A DNA stretch of 64,000 bases, taken from assembly GCA_963847235.1 (NCBI GenBank), contig CAWJYU010000011.1, positions 1 through 64,000 on the forward strand. Direction: 5' to 3'. Each line of letters starts with the position of its first letter. Positions within the stretch are counted from its first letter, which is position 1. Position numbers and translations under genes: made by a program. Below, in pieces: positions 41,982-50,053 of this stretch. Under the pieces are notes generated by a model, which saw nothing but the letters and a program-made list of their open reading frames with translations, did not search any database and had not been told where the DNA came from. Origin of the DNA: JACDAN01 sp963847235. GTDB taxonomy: Bacteria; Actinomycetota; Thermoleophilia; Gaiellales; Gaiellaceae.

Positions 41982-42758
41982 GTGTCCCGGCTGCGCGCCA
42001 AGTGCCCCGACTGCCGCACGTACACGGCGGTCGCGCTCGGGCCGGAGTACGAGTGCCACGCGTGCGGGCGCACGTTCGCCGCAGGCCTCGTCCGGGTTCC
42101 GCGTGCCTGGGGACAGGGCGGGGAAGCGATGGCCGAAGCGGCATCGCTTCCGCTGCCGTATCCGGAAGCAGCGGTGATCGAAGAGGGCTCGCTGGCCGAG
42201 CAGAGTCTCGCACTCGCCCTGGAGCTCCCCGAGCGGCCGCTCGTCCTCGGTGGCTGCTGCTGCTCCCACGTCGGCGCAGTCGAAGCCCTCTCCGCTCGCC
42301 ACGGCCGGATCGCCGTCGTCTGGTTCGACGCCCACGGCGACCTGAACACGATCGAGAGCTCTCCGTCCGGGAACGAGTGGGGGATGCCGCTCCGCATGCT
42401 GCTCGACTCGGGCGCCGTCAAGACCGAGGACGTCGCGCTCGTGGGTGCGCGCAACCTCGATCCACCCGAGGAGGAGTTCATCGCCGCGAACGGGGTGGGC
42501 ATCGGCTCGGACGCCGTGGCCGGCGCGCTCGAGGGAACCGCCGGCGCTTATGTCGCGGTCGACTTCGACGCGTTCGGGGAAGACGAGGTCGCGCCGTTCA
42601 TGCCCGAGCCGGGCGGGCTCTCGCTCGAAGAGGCCGAGGAGGTGCTCGGCGTCGTCCGAGGGCGAACAGACGTCCTCGGTACGGGCCTCTCGGGGCTGGT
42701 TCCGGACGAACGGAACCTGGAACCTGCGCGCCGCCTGGCGGCCGCGCTCGGCCTCTGA
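41982..42758 (+). CDS. Arginase-fold protein with N-terminal zinc ribbon
   Basis: 258 residues from GTG. Residues 8-28 form a zinc ribbon (CPDC ... CHAC, spacing 13). The rest is ureohydrolase-like: VVWFDAHGDLNTIESSPSGNEWGMPLRMLL has the metal-binding DAHxD and the substrate-loop SGN, and AVDFDAFGEDEVAPFMPEPGGLS has the second DxD pair and the PEPGG loop. The first metal motif, normally GGDHS, is GGCCCSH here, so its His ligand appears replaced by Cys. The enzyme could be a divergent agmatinase or formiminoglutamase-like hydrolase. I cannot name a substrate. Confidence 0.72.
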   Translation: MSRLRAKCPDCRTYTAVALGPEYECHACGRTFAAGLVRVPRAWGQGGEAMAEAASLPLPYPEAAVIEEGSLAEQSLALALELPERPLVLGGCCCSHVGAVEALSARHGRIAVVWFDAHGDLNTIESSPSGNEWGMPLRMLLDSGAVKTEDVALVGARNLDPPEEEFIAANGVGIGSDAVAGALEGTAGAYVAVDFDAFGEDEVAPFMPEPGGLSLEEAEEVLGVVRGRTDVLGTGLSGLVPDERNLEPARRLAAALGL

Positions 42759-42781
42759 GCCGCGGGGACTAGACTCGGCCC

Positions 42782-43633
42782 ATCGCCGAGCGCATCGACA
42801 TCTCGATCGAGCATCGGAACCTCCCCGAGCCGTCGCAGAACGACAAGCCGCACCCGAACACGTGTCCCGAGTGCGGCTCCCACTACCGGGACGACGAGCT
42901 CGCCGCGAACCTCTGGGTGTGTCCGCACTGCAACCACCACTTCCGGATCCGGGCGAAAGACCGCATCGCGCAGCTCGCCGACGAGGGGACGTTCAAGGAG
43001 GAGGCTGCAGATCTCCGCTCCGAGGATCCACTGGAGTTCTTCGACATGCGGCCGTACACCGAGCGCCTGGTCGAGGCGGAGCAGGCGACGGGACAGGGCG
43101 ACGCCATGGTCATCGGCTCAGCGGCGATCGAGCGCGTCACCTGCGAGCTGGCAATCATGGACTTCGCGTTCATGGGCGGGTCGATGGGCAGTGTCGTCGG
43201 GGAGAAGTTCGTCCGGGCGTGCGAGAGCGCGGCCGAGCGCGGCGTGCCGCTCGTCAGCATCACCTCGTCGGGCGGCGCGCGGATGCAGGAGGGAATCCTG
43301 TCGCTGATGCAGCTGCCGAAGACGGTCTGCGCCGTGGAGGATCTCAAGGACTCGGGCGCCGCGATGATCAGCGTCATGGCCCATCCGACCACCGCCGGCG
43401 TGCTCGCGAGCTTCGCGTCCCTTGGCGACGTGATCGTCGCGGAGCCCGGCGCGCTCCTCGCCTTCACCGGCCCGCGGGTCGTCCAGCAGACGACGCGCGA
43501 GAAGCTGCCCGAGGACTTCGGCCTCGCCGAGTCCAACGTCCGTTTCGGCCACCTGGACGGGATCGTCGGCAGGCGCGACCTGCGCCCCTACCTCGGTCGA
43601 GTGCTCAGACTGTTTTCCCGCAATGGCACGTGA
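42782..43633 (+). CDS. accD: Acetyl-CoA carboxylase carboxyltransferase subunit beta; no standard start codon
   Basis: About 283 residues. The zinc finger is CPECGSHYRDDELAANLWVCPHC, followed by FRIRAKDRIAQLADEGTF and the carboxyltransferase core with ITSSGGARMQEGILSLMQLPKT, MAHPTTAGVLASFASLGDVIVAEPGALLAFTGPRV. The frame opens after a TAG at 42770. It has no ATG, GTG or TTG before GTG 42914, which would cut the zinc finger, so I use ATC 42782 as a placeholder start. With accA it transfers CO2 from carboxybiotin to acetyl-CoA. It overlaps accA by 11 bases. Confidence 0.9.
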   Translation: MAERIDISIEHRNLPEPSQNDKPHPNTCPECGSHYRDDELAANLWVCPHCNHHFRIRAKDRIAQLADEGTFKEEAADLRSEDPLEFFDMRPYTERLVEAEQATGQGDAMVIGSAAIERVTCELAIMDFAFMGGSMGSVVGEKFVRACESAAERGVPLVSITSSGGARMQEGILSLMQLPKTVCAVEDLKDSGAAMISVMAHPTTAGVLASFASLGDVIVAEPGALLAFTGPRVVQQTTREKLPEDFGLAESNVRFGHLDGIVGRRDLRPYLGRVLRLFSRNGT

Positions 43634-44612
43634 GGACGAGCTTCACCTGCGGGACCGACTCAGCCGCCTGAAGGGGCTCCGGCTCCTGCGCGGCGCCGGG
43701 ATCACCGAGGAAGTCGATCGCCTCGAGCGCCAACTCGAGCGCATGGAGACCGCCGGTGACGAGGAGATCTGGGAGCGGGTCGAGCTCGCCCGCCACCCCG
43801 ACCGGCCGTACACGCTCGACTACGTCGAGCGGATGTTCGACGACTTCGTCGAGCTCCACGGGGACCGTGGTCGTGCCGAGGATCCGGCGATGGTGACCGG
43901 CCTGGGCCGTTTCGGCAGCCGAACGGTCGCGCTGCTCGGCCAGCAGAAGGGCCGGGACACGAAGGAGCGAATCCGGCGCAACTACGGCATGACCTATCCC
44001 GAGGGATACCGCAAGGCCATGCGCGTGATGGAGCTCGCCAACCGACACCGCTTTCCGATCGTCTCGCTCGTGGACACTCCCGGCGCATTTCCCGGGGTCG
44101 CGGCCGAGCAGCACGGACAGGGCGGTGCGATCGCGCGGTCGCAGGCGGTAATGAGCCGGCTGACCATTCCGATCGTCGCGTGCGTGATCGGAGAGGGAGG
44201 CTCGGGCGGTGCGATCGCGATCGCCCTCGCCGACCGGGTCCTGATGCAGGAGAACGCGATGTACTCGGTGATCTCGCCGGAGGGCTGCGCGGCGATCCTT
44301 TGGCGCGACCAGGACGAGAAGATGAAGGCCGCCGCGGCACTGAAGCCCGACGCCGTCCACACGCTCGAGCTCGGCGTGATCGACGCGATCGTGCCCGAGC
44401 CGGAGGGCGGAGCGCATACGAACTGGGACGAGGCGGCCAAGCTCCTCGGTGAGGCGATCCAGAGCTCGCTCGAGGATCTGTCGAAGCTGTCCGGAGAGGA
44501 GCTTCGGCGCCGCCGCCGCGATCGCTTCCGGTCGCTGGGTGTCTACGCCTCGTCCTCAGATTCCACAGTTTCCACAGGGTTTTCCACCGAGCCTGCGCGG
44601 ACTCGCAAGTAA
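43623..44612 (+). CDS. accA: Acetyl-CoA carboxylase carboxyltransferase subunit alpha
   Basis: 329 residues from ATG 43623. The N-terminal helical part has RLERQLERME and WERVELARHPDRPYTLDYVERMFDDFVELHGDR. The crotonase-type core has RNYGMTYPEGYRKAMRVMELA, LVDTPGAFPGVAAEQHGQGGAIA and GEGGSGGAIAIALADRVLM. The C-terminal tail (SSSDSTVSTGFSTEPARTRK) is variable in the family; here its DNA carries three TTCCAC repeats that look like DnaA boxes. The biotin carboxylase and carrier genes are not in the window. Confidence 0.95.
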   Translation: MAREDELHLRDRLSRLKGLRLLRGAGITEEVDRLERQLERMETAGDEEIWERVELARHPDRPYTLDYVERMFDDFVELHGDRGRAEDPAMVTGLGRFGSRTVALLGQQKGRDTKERIRRNYGMTYPEGYRKAMRVMELANRHRFPIVSLVDTPGAFPGVAAEQHGQGGAIARSQAVMSRLTIPIVACVIGEGGSGGAIAIALADRVLMQENAMYSVISPEGCAAILWRDQDEKMKAAAALKPDAVHTLELGVIDAIVPEPEGGAHTNWDEAAKLLGEAIQSSLEDLSKLSGEELRRRRRDRFRSLGVYASSSDSTVSTGFSTEPARTRK

Positions 44613-44658
44613 GAAACAGCACGTTTCCACTGCCCCGCACTGTGGGTAGACCAAGGCC

Positions 44659-45450
44659 ATGAGGCCGATCTGGAGTGGCACGATCTCGTTCGGGCTGGTC
44701 AGCGTGCCGGTGAAGATGTACTCGGCGACCGAGTCCAAGGAGCTCAAGTTCCACTTCCTCGACCGGCGGGACCTGAGCCCGATCGGCTACGAGAAGGTCA
44801 GCAAGGAGTCGGGCAAAGCCGTGCCGCCCGACGAGATCGTCCGCGGCTTCGAGATTCAGAAGGGGGAGTACGTGCCGATCGAGGACGAGGACCTCGACCG
44901 GCTCGACATCGAGCTGACCCACTCGATCGACATCTGCGACTTCGTCGACCTGGACGAGATCGACCCGATCTACTTCCGCAAGGCCTACTACCTGCTCCCG
45001 CAGGACGGCGCCGAGAAGCCGTACCGGCTGCTCGTCCGTGCGCTGGAGGAGACCGGAAAAGTCGGGATCGCAAAGGTCGTGATTCGGAACAAGCAGCACC
45101 TTGCCGCCCTACGGCCGTACGACGGCCGGCTGGTTCTCGAGACCATGTACTACCCCGACGAGGTCCGGGAGCCCGAGTCCGTCGACGGCAACTCGAGGCT
45201 CCAGAAGGCCGAGGTCGACATGGCGAAGTCGCTCGTCGAGAACCTCAGCGAGCCCTTCAAGCCGGAGAAGTACGACGACACGTACCGGAAGGAGCTGCTC
45301 GACCTGATCAAGGCGAAGGCCAAGGGCAAGGAGCTGCCGGAGCCGAAGGACGAGGAGGAGGGCGAGGTCATCGACCTGATGGAGGCGCTCCGGGAGTCCG
45401 TGGAGCAGACGCAGAAGAAGACGAAGAGGAAGGCAAAGAAGGCAAGCTAG
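44659..45450 (+). CDS. ku: Ku homologue, non-homologous end joining
   Basis: 263 residues from ATG. The bacterial Ku core begins MRPIWSGTISFGLVSVPVKMYSATESKELKFHFLDRRD and includes IDICDFVDLDEIDPIYFRKAYYLLPQ and LVLETMYYPDEVRE. The C-terminus is a Lys-rich tail (QTQKKTKRKAKKAS), which in other species aids DNA threading and LigD contact. It binds double-strand DNA ends as a homodimer and recruits LigD. ligD starts 4 bases after the stop. Confidence 0.97.
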   Translation: MRPIWSGTISFGLVSVPVKMYSATESKELKFHFLDRRDLSPIGYEKVSKESGKAVPPDEIVRGFEIQKGEYVPIEDEDLDRLDIELTHSIDICDFVDLDEIDPIYFRKAYYLLPQDGAEKPYRLLVRALEETGKVGIAKVVIRNKQHLAALRPYDGRLVLETMYYPDEVREPESVDGNSRLQKAEVDMAKSLVENLSEPFKPEKYDDTYRKELLDLIKAKAKGKELPEPKDEEEGEVIDLMEALRESVEQTQKKTKRKAKKAS

Positions 45451-45454
45451 GGGC

Positions 45455-47818
45455 GTGGCGCGCCCTCGGCTGGCCGAATACGAAAAGAAGCGGGACAGGA
45501 AGAAGACGCCGGAGCCCTTCGGCGGGAAGAAGCGCGGGAAGCAGCCGATCTTCGTCGTCCAGCGGCACGATGCCCGCCGGCTCCACTACGACTTCCGGCT
45601 CGAGCGTGACGGCGCGCTCGCAAGCTGGGCGGTGCCGAAGGGGATCCCGCTGGAGCCGGGACAGCGCGCGCTGGCGGTGCACGTGGAGGATCACCCGCTC
45701 GAGTACGCGACCTTCGAGGGCGAGATTCCGAAGGGCGAGTACGGCGCCGGCCCGGTCGAGATCTGGGACAACGGCACCTACGAGCTCGTGGAGGAGAAGC
45801 GCGACGGCGGGCTCACGGTCCGTCTTCACGGGAAGCGGCTCGACGGCACCTGGACGCTCGTCCCGGCCAAGCTCGACGGCAACCCGAAGAACTGGCTCAT
45901 CCTCCGCAAGCGCGAGCAGGCCGCTGAGGCTCCGCGCGAGCGGCGCCGCTACAGGCCGATGCTCGCGACGCTCGCCGCCGAGGTTCCACGAGGCGACGAC
46001 TGGCTCCACGAGGTCAAGTGGGACGGCTACCGGGCGATCGCCGACGTCCGCGGCTCGAACACGACGCTCACGAGCCGGAACGACAACGACCTCACCGGGC
46101 GCTTCGAGTCGGTGGCGAGAGAGATCTCGAGGGCGGTCAAGACACCGGACTGCGTCCTCGACGGCGAGGTATGCGCCCTGGACGAGCAAGGCCGCGCCAC
46201 CTTCTCCGCGATGCAGCAGGGCAAGGACGGTACGCGCTATGTCTACGTCGTCTTCGATCTGCTCGAGGTCGACGGGCAGCCCGTCGTCGATCTACCGCTG
46301 ACCGAGCGGCGCGAGCGCCTCTTGAACCTCCTCGACCGCCGGAACCAGAACGTGCAGTTCTCGGAGTCGTTCGACGATGGCGACGCGCTCTTCCGGGCTG
46401 CCGAGGCCCAGCAGTTCGAGGGGATCGTCTCCAAGCGGCGGGACTCGCGGTACGAGCTGGGGCGGCGGACCAGGAACTGGCTGAAGGTCAAGACGCACGG
46501 TCGGCAGGAGTTCGTCATCGCGGGGTACACGCGCGGCCAGGGCCGGCGCGAGGGCCGCTTCGGCTCGCTGATCCTCGGCTACTGGAAGGACGGCGAGCTC
46601 GTGCTACGCCGGCAACGTCGGCACCGGGTTCACGCGACGGGGAGATCGACAAGCTGCTGCGCAAGCTTCGACCGCTCGAGCGCAAGGAGCCGCACGTTCG
46701 AGACAGTGCCGAAGATGCCGAAGATCCGAAAGGACGCGATCGTCTGGGTCGAGCCCAAGCTCGTCACCGAGGTCGAGTTCGCCGAGTGGACGCACGACGG
46801 CAGACTTCGGGCGCCCTCCTACCAGGGACTGCGGGAGGACAAGGCCACGACCGACGTGCGGCGGGAGGAGCCAGAGCCGATGGAGACCGAGATCCGGAAA
46901 GGCAAGCGCACGCTCAAGCTGTCCAATCTGGACAAGGCGTTCTGGCCGGACGAGGGGATCACGAAGGGCGACCTGCTCTCGTACTACCGTGACGTAGCCG
47001 GTGTGGTCGTCCCGCACCTCAAGGACAGGCCGTTCACGATGAAGCGCTACCCCGACGGCGCCTTCGGCAAGTTCTTCTTCCAGAAAGACGCGCCGAAGCA
47101 CATGCCCGACTGGATCAAGAGCGTCGAGATCACGGTCACAACTCGGGACAAGCCTCGCGAGCGCCGCAAGATCCGGGCGCCGCTCGTGAACGACGAGCTC
47201 GCGCTCCTCTGGATGGTGAACATGGGCTGCATCGACCTGAACACGTGGTACTCGCGGGTCGACAAGCCTGGGCGGCCCGATTTCGTCCTGTTCGACCTCG
47301 ACCCGTCAGACGATGTCGGCTTCAAGGAGACCGTGCAGGTGGCGCTGCTCGTCAAGCAGGCGCTCGACACCGTCGGGCTGGAGAGCTACCCGAAGACGAG
47401 CGGGTCGGACGGCATTCACGTCCTCGTCCCGATCGCGCGGCGGCACACGTTCGACGAGACGCGCGAGTTCGCCGAGATCATCGCCTCGGCGCTGGCGCGC
47501 ACGCATTACGGGCTCGTGACGACGGAGTGGGTGCGGCGCAAGCGGCGGGGCGTGCTCATCGACTCGAACCAGAACGGCGAGGGGAAGACGATCGCCTCGG
47601 TCTACTCGGTGCGTCCCCGGGAGGGGGCGCCGGTGTCGACGCCGCTCCGCTGGGACGAGGTGAACGAGAAGCTCGACCCGAGCGAGTTCACGATGGACGT
47701 GGTCCGCGAGCGGATCGAGAAGCACGGCGACCTCTTCGAGCCCGTCCTCCACGGGCGGCAGTCGCTGACGGCTGCGCTGAAGTCCGTGCGCGCGAGCCGG
47801 GGCGAATCCGGCAAGTAA
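45455..47818 (+). CDS. ligD: Multidomain DNA ligase D (PE-Lig-Pol order) with a locally frame-shifted segment
   Basis: 787 residues from GTG. The domain order is 3'-phosphoesterase (about 1-160: VQRHDARRLHYDFRLERDG), ATP-dependent ligase (about 165-420; nucleophile Lys in EVKWDGYRA, then DGEVCALD, FEGIVSKR, NWLKVK) and primase-polymerase (about 490-787: DLDPSDDVGF, SGSDGIHVLVP). This is the Pseudomonas-type order, not the mycobacterial one. Residues about 384-414 (RRQRRHRVHATGRS ...) do not fit the family. Removing single C bases at 46604, 46635 and 46693 gives YAGNVGTGFT, DGEIDKLLRKLRPLERKEP, then TFETVPKMPKI. Three +1 shifts cancel, so the frame stays open. Confidence 0.93.
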   Translation: MARPRLAEYEKKRDRKKTPEPFGGKKRGKQPIFVVQRHDARRLHYDFRLERDGALASWAVPKGIPLEPGQRALAVHVEDHPLEYATFEGEIPKGEYGAGPVEIWDNGTYELVEEKRDGGLTVRLHGKRLDGTWTLVPAKLDGNPKNWLILRKREQAAEAPRERRRYRPMLATLAAEVPRGDDWLHEVKWDGYRAIADVRGSNTTLTSRNDNDLTGRFESVAREISRAVKTPDCVLDGEVCALDEQGRATFSAMQQGKDGTRYVYVVFDLLEVDGQPVVDLPLTERRERLLNLLDRRNQNVQFSESFDDGDALFRAAEAQQFEGIVSKRRDSRYELGRRTRNWLKVKTHGRQEFVIAGYTRGQGRREGRFGSLILGYWKDGELVLRRQRRHRVHATGRSTSCCASFDRSSARSRTFETVPKMPKIRKDAIVWVEPKLVTEVEFAEWTHDGRLRAPSYQGLREDKATTDVRREEPEPMETEIRKGKRTLKLSNLDKAFWPDEGITKGDLLSYYRDVAGVVVPHLKDRPFTMKRYPDGAFGKFFFQKDAPKHMPDWIKSVEITVTTRDKPRERRKIRAPLVNDELALLWMVNMGCIDLNTWYSRVDKPGRPDFVLFDLDPSDDVGFKETVQVALLVKQALDTVGLESYPKTSGSDGIHVLVPIARRHTFDETREFAEIIASALARTHYGLVTTEWVRRKRRGVLIDSNQNGEGKTIASVYSVRPREGAPVSTPLRWDEVNEKLDPSEFTMDVVRERIEKHGDLFEPVLHGRQSLTAALKSVRASRGESGK

Positions 47819-47888
47819 CAGTCTGTTACAAGGCCCGCCAAGCGGCCTGGCAAGCGGCCCCGGGCACCAAGTAACAGTCTGTTACTTG
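47815..47888. repeat. Two copies of the palindrome GTAACAGTCTGTTAC in the convergent ligD-acetyltransferase gap
   Basis: Copy 1 is at 47815-47829 and includes the ligD stop codon. Copy 2 is at 47871-47885, extended to a perfect 21-bp palindrome CAAGTAACAG-T-CTGTTACTTG (47868-47888). The spacing is 56 bases. Between them lies a GC-rich stretch with the direct repeat CAAGCGGCC. The site is between two convergent genes, so a bidirectional stop signal or protein-binding sites are possible. Confidence 0.7.
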
Positions 47889-47903
47889 CGTCCTGGTGGC
47901 GCC

Positions 47904-48671
47904 TCAGCCGGTGAGGAAGAACTTCGTCAGGCGCCCGACCGTGTCGAAGCCCAGCTTCCCGTAGAGCTCCTTCGGCCAGTCGTCCGCGTCGGCGACGAGG
48001 AAGATCAGGTCGGCGCTCTCCGCACGCGCCTCTTCGGCCGCCCGAAGCACGACGGCGCTCGCGTAGCCCTTCCCGCGGTGTTCCTCCTTCGTGGCGACGT
48101 CCTCGACCTGGCCGACGCCCTGGGCGACGTAGAGGTCAGCCCAGCTGACGATCTCATCGTCCACCGGCACGCCGAAGAACCTCGTCTTCGCACGCTGGCC
48201 GAGCAGGAGCTTCGCGTCGAGCAGCTGGCGCGCGACCTCCTCGCTGCCCCAGGGATAGCTCGTGATCTCACGGGTGCGACCGGCGCGCAGATCCGCTTCT
48301 CCGACCTCCTGCACGACCGAAAGGTCGGGGCGGCGATCCGGTTCGCGGAGCTGCGCCATCCAGATGTGGCGGCGGACGTTCCAGCCGAGCTCCTTGAACT
48401 GTGGCTCGAGCTTCTCGCCGAGCTCTGCGTCGAAGCACACCGCCGATCGGTGGGCAAGTCCGGCGCCTCCGAGGATCCGCTCCGCTTCGTCTGCCAGCTC
48501 CTGGGCCCCTGCGCCGATCGGAAGGCGCTCGACCAGGAGGTAGTTCGAGTCGTGGCGCAGCGGCAGCGACGGCTCGAGGACGCCGACGCCGAACGGCGAC
48601 GCCACCGTTCGCGAGCCGACCATCTCGATCTCCCGCTCGAAGCGGTGGATGCGGTCGAGGACGTCAGGCAT
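47904..48671 (-). CDS. GNAT-family N-acetyltransferase
   Basis: 255 residues from ATG 48671. The C-terminal GNAT domain is clear: SWADLYVAQGVGQVEDVATKEEHRGKGYASAVVLRAAEEARAESADLIFLVADADDWPKELYGKLGFDTVGRLTKFFL, with the R/Q-x-x-G-x-G/A acetyl-CoA loop (EEHRGKGYA). The N-terminal half (DRIHRFEREIEMVGSRTVASPFG) is a variable substrate domain seen in actinobacterial members. The substrate is unknown. The ATG lies within the last codons of a 54-residue FAD-binding fragment on the same strand. Confidence 0.85.
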   Translation of the reverse strand: MPDVLDRIHRFEREIEMVGSRTVASPFGVGVLEPSLPLRHDSNYLLVERLPIGAGAQELADEAERILGGAGLAHRSAVCFDAELGEKLEPQFKELGWNVRRHIWMAQLREPDRRPDLSVVQEVGEADLRAGRTREITSYPWGSEEVARQLLDAKLLLGQRAKTRFFGVPVDDEIVSWADLYVAQGVGQVEDVATKEEHRGKGYASAVVLRAAEEARAESADLIFLVADADDWPKELYGKLGFDTVGRLTKFFLTG

Positions 48672-48828
48672 CTCCGACGCGCTCCCTGTGGCCGAGCGTG
48701 CCGAGCTCCGCGATGTTCTCCCGGCTGACGATCGTCGCGCCGCGCTTGCGCAGGTACCGCCCGACGTACGAGCCGGCGAACCCGCCGCCCAGGATCAGCG
48801 TCCCGCCTCGGGCCTCGTGGTCCGCCAC
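48664..48828 (-). pseudogene. Fragment of an FAD/NAD-binding oxidoreductase N-terminus
   Basis: 54 residues from GTG 48828. The sequence TLILGGGFAGSYVGRYLRKRGATIVSRENIAEL has the GxGxxG dinucleotide-binding turn (GGGFAGS) that opens NDH-2-like and other FAD-dependent oxidoreductases, but the frame stops after one unit. It overlaps the acetyltransferase start by 8 bases. It is probably the remnant of a longer gene. A small stand-alone protein that simply supplies the upstream end of this operon is the alternative. Confidence 0.45.
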
Positions 48829-48857
48829 GGCGTGGTTCTACACCACGAGGCCTGGGT

Positions 48858-50051
48858 CTATGCCAGAGCGGCGCGCCGCTGCTCGAGGAAACGGCGTTCG
48901 GCTGCGTTCGTGGCGAGCTCCAGCGCTCGCTCGTACGCCTCGACCGCCTCCTCCCGTCGGTCCAGCCGGCGGAGCAGGTCGGCGCGCGCGGCGTGGAGCA
49001 GGTGGTAGTCGTTCAGCCCCTCGATCCGGTCGATCAGGTCGAGCCCGTGGTCGGCGCCTTCCGCCATCGCGACGGCCACGGCGCGGTTGAGCTCGACGAT
49101 CGGCGACGGGGTGACCTGCGCCAGGCGGTCGTAAAGGGCGGCAACCGCCGGCCAGTCCGTCCGCCCTTCCGAGTGGACGGCCGCAATCGCCGCCTGGAGC
49201 TGGTACGGGCCCACGCCGCGCAAGCTCGCTGCCCGCTCGAGCACGCGGCGGCCCTCGTCGATGCGCTGCGTGTCCCAGAGGGAGCGGTCCTGATTCTCCA
49301 GGAGCACGAGCTCGCCGCCGACAGTGCGGGCCTCCCGACGGGAGTCGTGGAAGAGCATCAAAGCGAGCAGCCCGAGCGCCTCCGCCTCGTCCGGCATCAG
49401 CACCGCGAGCAGCTTGGCGAGACGGATCGCCTCGTCGCAGAGCTCGCGCCGGACCAGATCGTCGCCCGAGGTCGCCTCGTACCCCTCGTTGAAGACGAGG
49501 TACAGGACGGCGAGCACGGACTCCAGCCGGTCGGGGAGCACTTCGTCGGGAGGAACGCGGAACGGGATGCCCGCCTCACGGATCTTCCGCTTCGCGCGGA
49601 CGAGCCGCTGCGCCATCGTCGCCTCGGCGATCAGGAAGGCCCGTGCGATCTCCCCGGTCGCGAGGCCGCCGACCTCGCGGAGCGTGAGCGCAACGCGCGC
49701 CTCCGGGGCGAGGGCCGGATGGCAGCAGGTGAAGACGAGCGCGAGCCGCTCGTCGGGGATCGTGCTCACCTCGTCGTCCTCTCCGGGCAGCTCCTCGAGG
49801 CGCGCGAGGAGCTCGGTCTTCCGCTGGAGCGTCCGGTCGCGGCGGATCCGGTCGATCGCCCGGTTGCGCGCCGTCGTGACGATCCAGGCGCCCGGATTAC
49901 GCGGCATGCCCTCAATCGGCCAGCGCTCCAGCGCTGTGGTGAACGCGTCCTGCACCGCGTCCTCGGCGAGGTCGAAGTCGCCGAGGACGCTGATGAGGAT
50001 CGAGACCGCACGTCCCCACTCCTCGCGGAAGACAGTGGCGACGTCGGCCAG
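48858..50051 (-). CDS. ECF42-type sigma factor with C-terminal TPR-like domain, apparent CTG start
   Basis: About 397 residues. The sigma-2 region is VATVFREEWGRAVSILISVLGDFDLAEDAVQDAFTTALERWP, then PGAWIVTTARNRAIDRIRRDRT. Sigma-4 is ALTLREVGGLATGEIARAFLIAEATMAQRLVRAKRKIR. The long C-terminal helical part (YLVFNEGYEATSGDDLVRRELCDEAIRL ... AYERALELATNAAERRFLEQRRAAL) is the domain that marks ECF42. The first GTG (49955) would delete half of region 2. CTG 50051, 2 bases after the upstream stop, restores it. No anti-sigma gene is nearby. The two DGPF genes upstream are its known partners in this group. Confidence 0.9.
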   Translation of the reverse strand: MADVATVFREEWGRAVSILISVLGDFDLAEDAVQDAFTTALERWPIEGMPRNPGAWIVTTARNRAIDRIRRDRTLQRKTELLARLEELPGEDDEVSTIPDERLALVFTCCHPALAPEARVALTLREVGGLATGEIARAFLIAEATMAQRLVRAKRKIREAGIPFRVPPDEVLPDRLESVLAVLYLVFNEGYEATSGDDLVRRELCDEAIRLAKLLAVLMPDEAEALGLLALMLFHDSRREARTVGGELVLLENQDRSLWDTQRIDEGRRVLERAASLRGVGPYQLQAAIAAVHSEGRTDWPAVAALYDRLAQVTPSPIVELNRAVAVAMAEGADHGLDLIDRIEGLNDYHLLHAARADLLRRLDRREEAVEAYERALELATNAAERRFLEQRRAALA

Positions 50052-50053
50052 TT

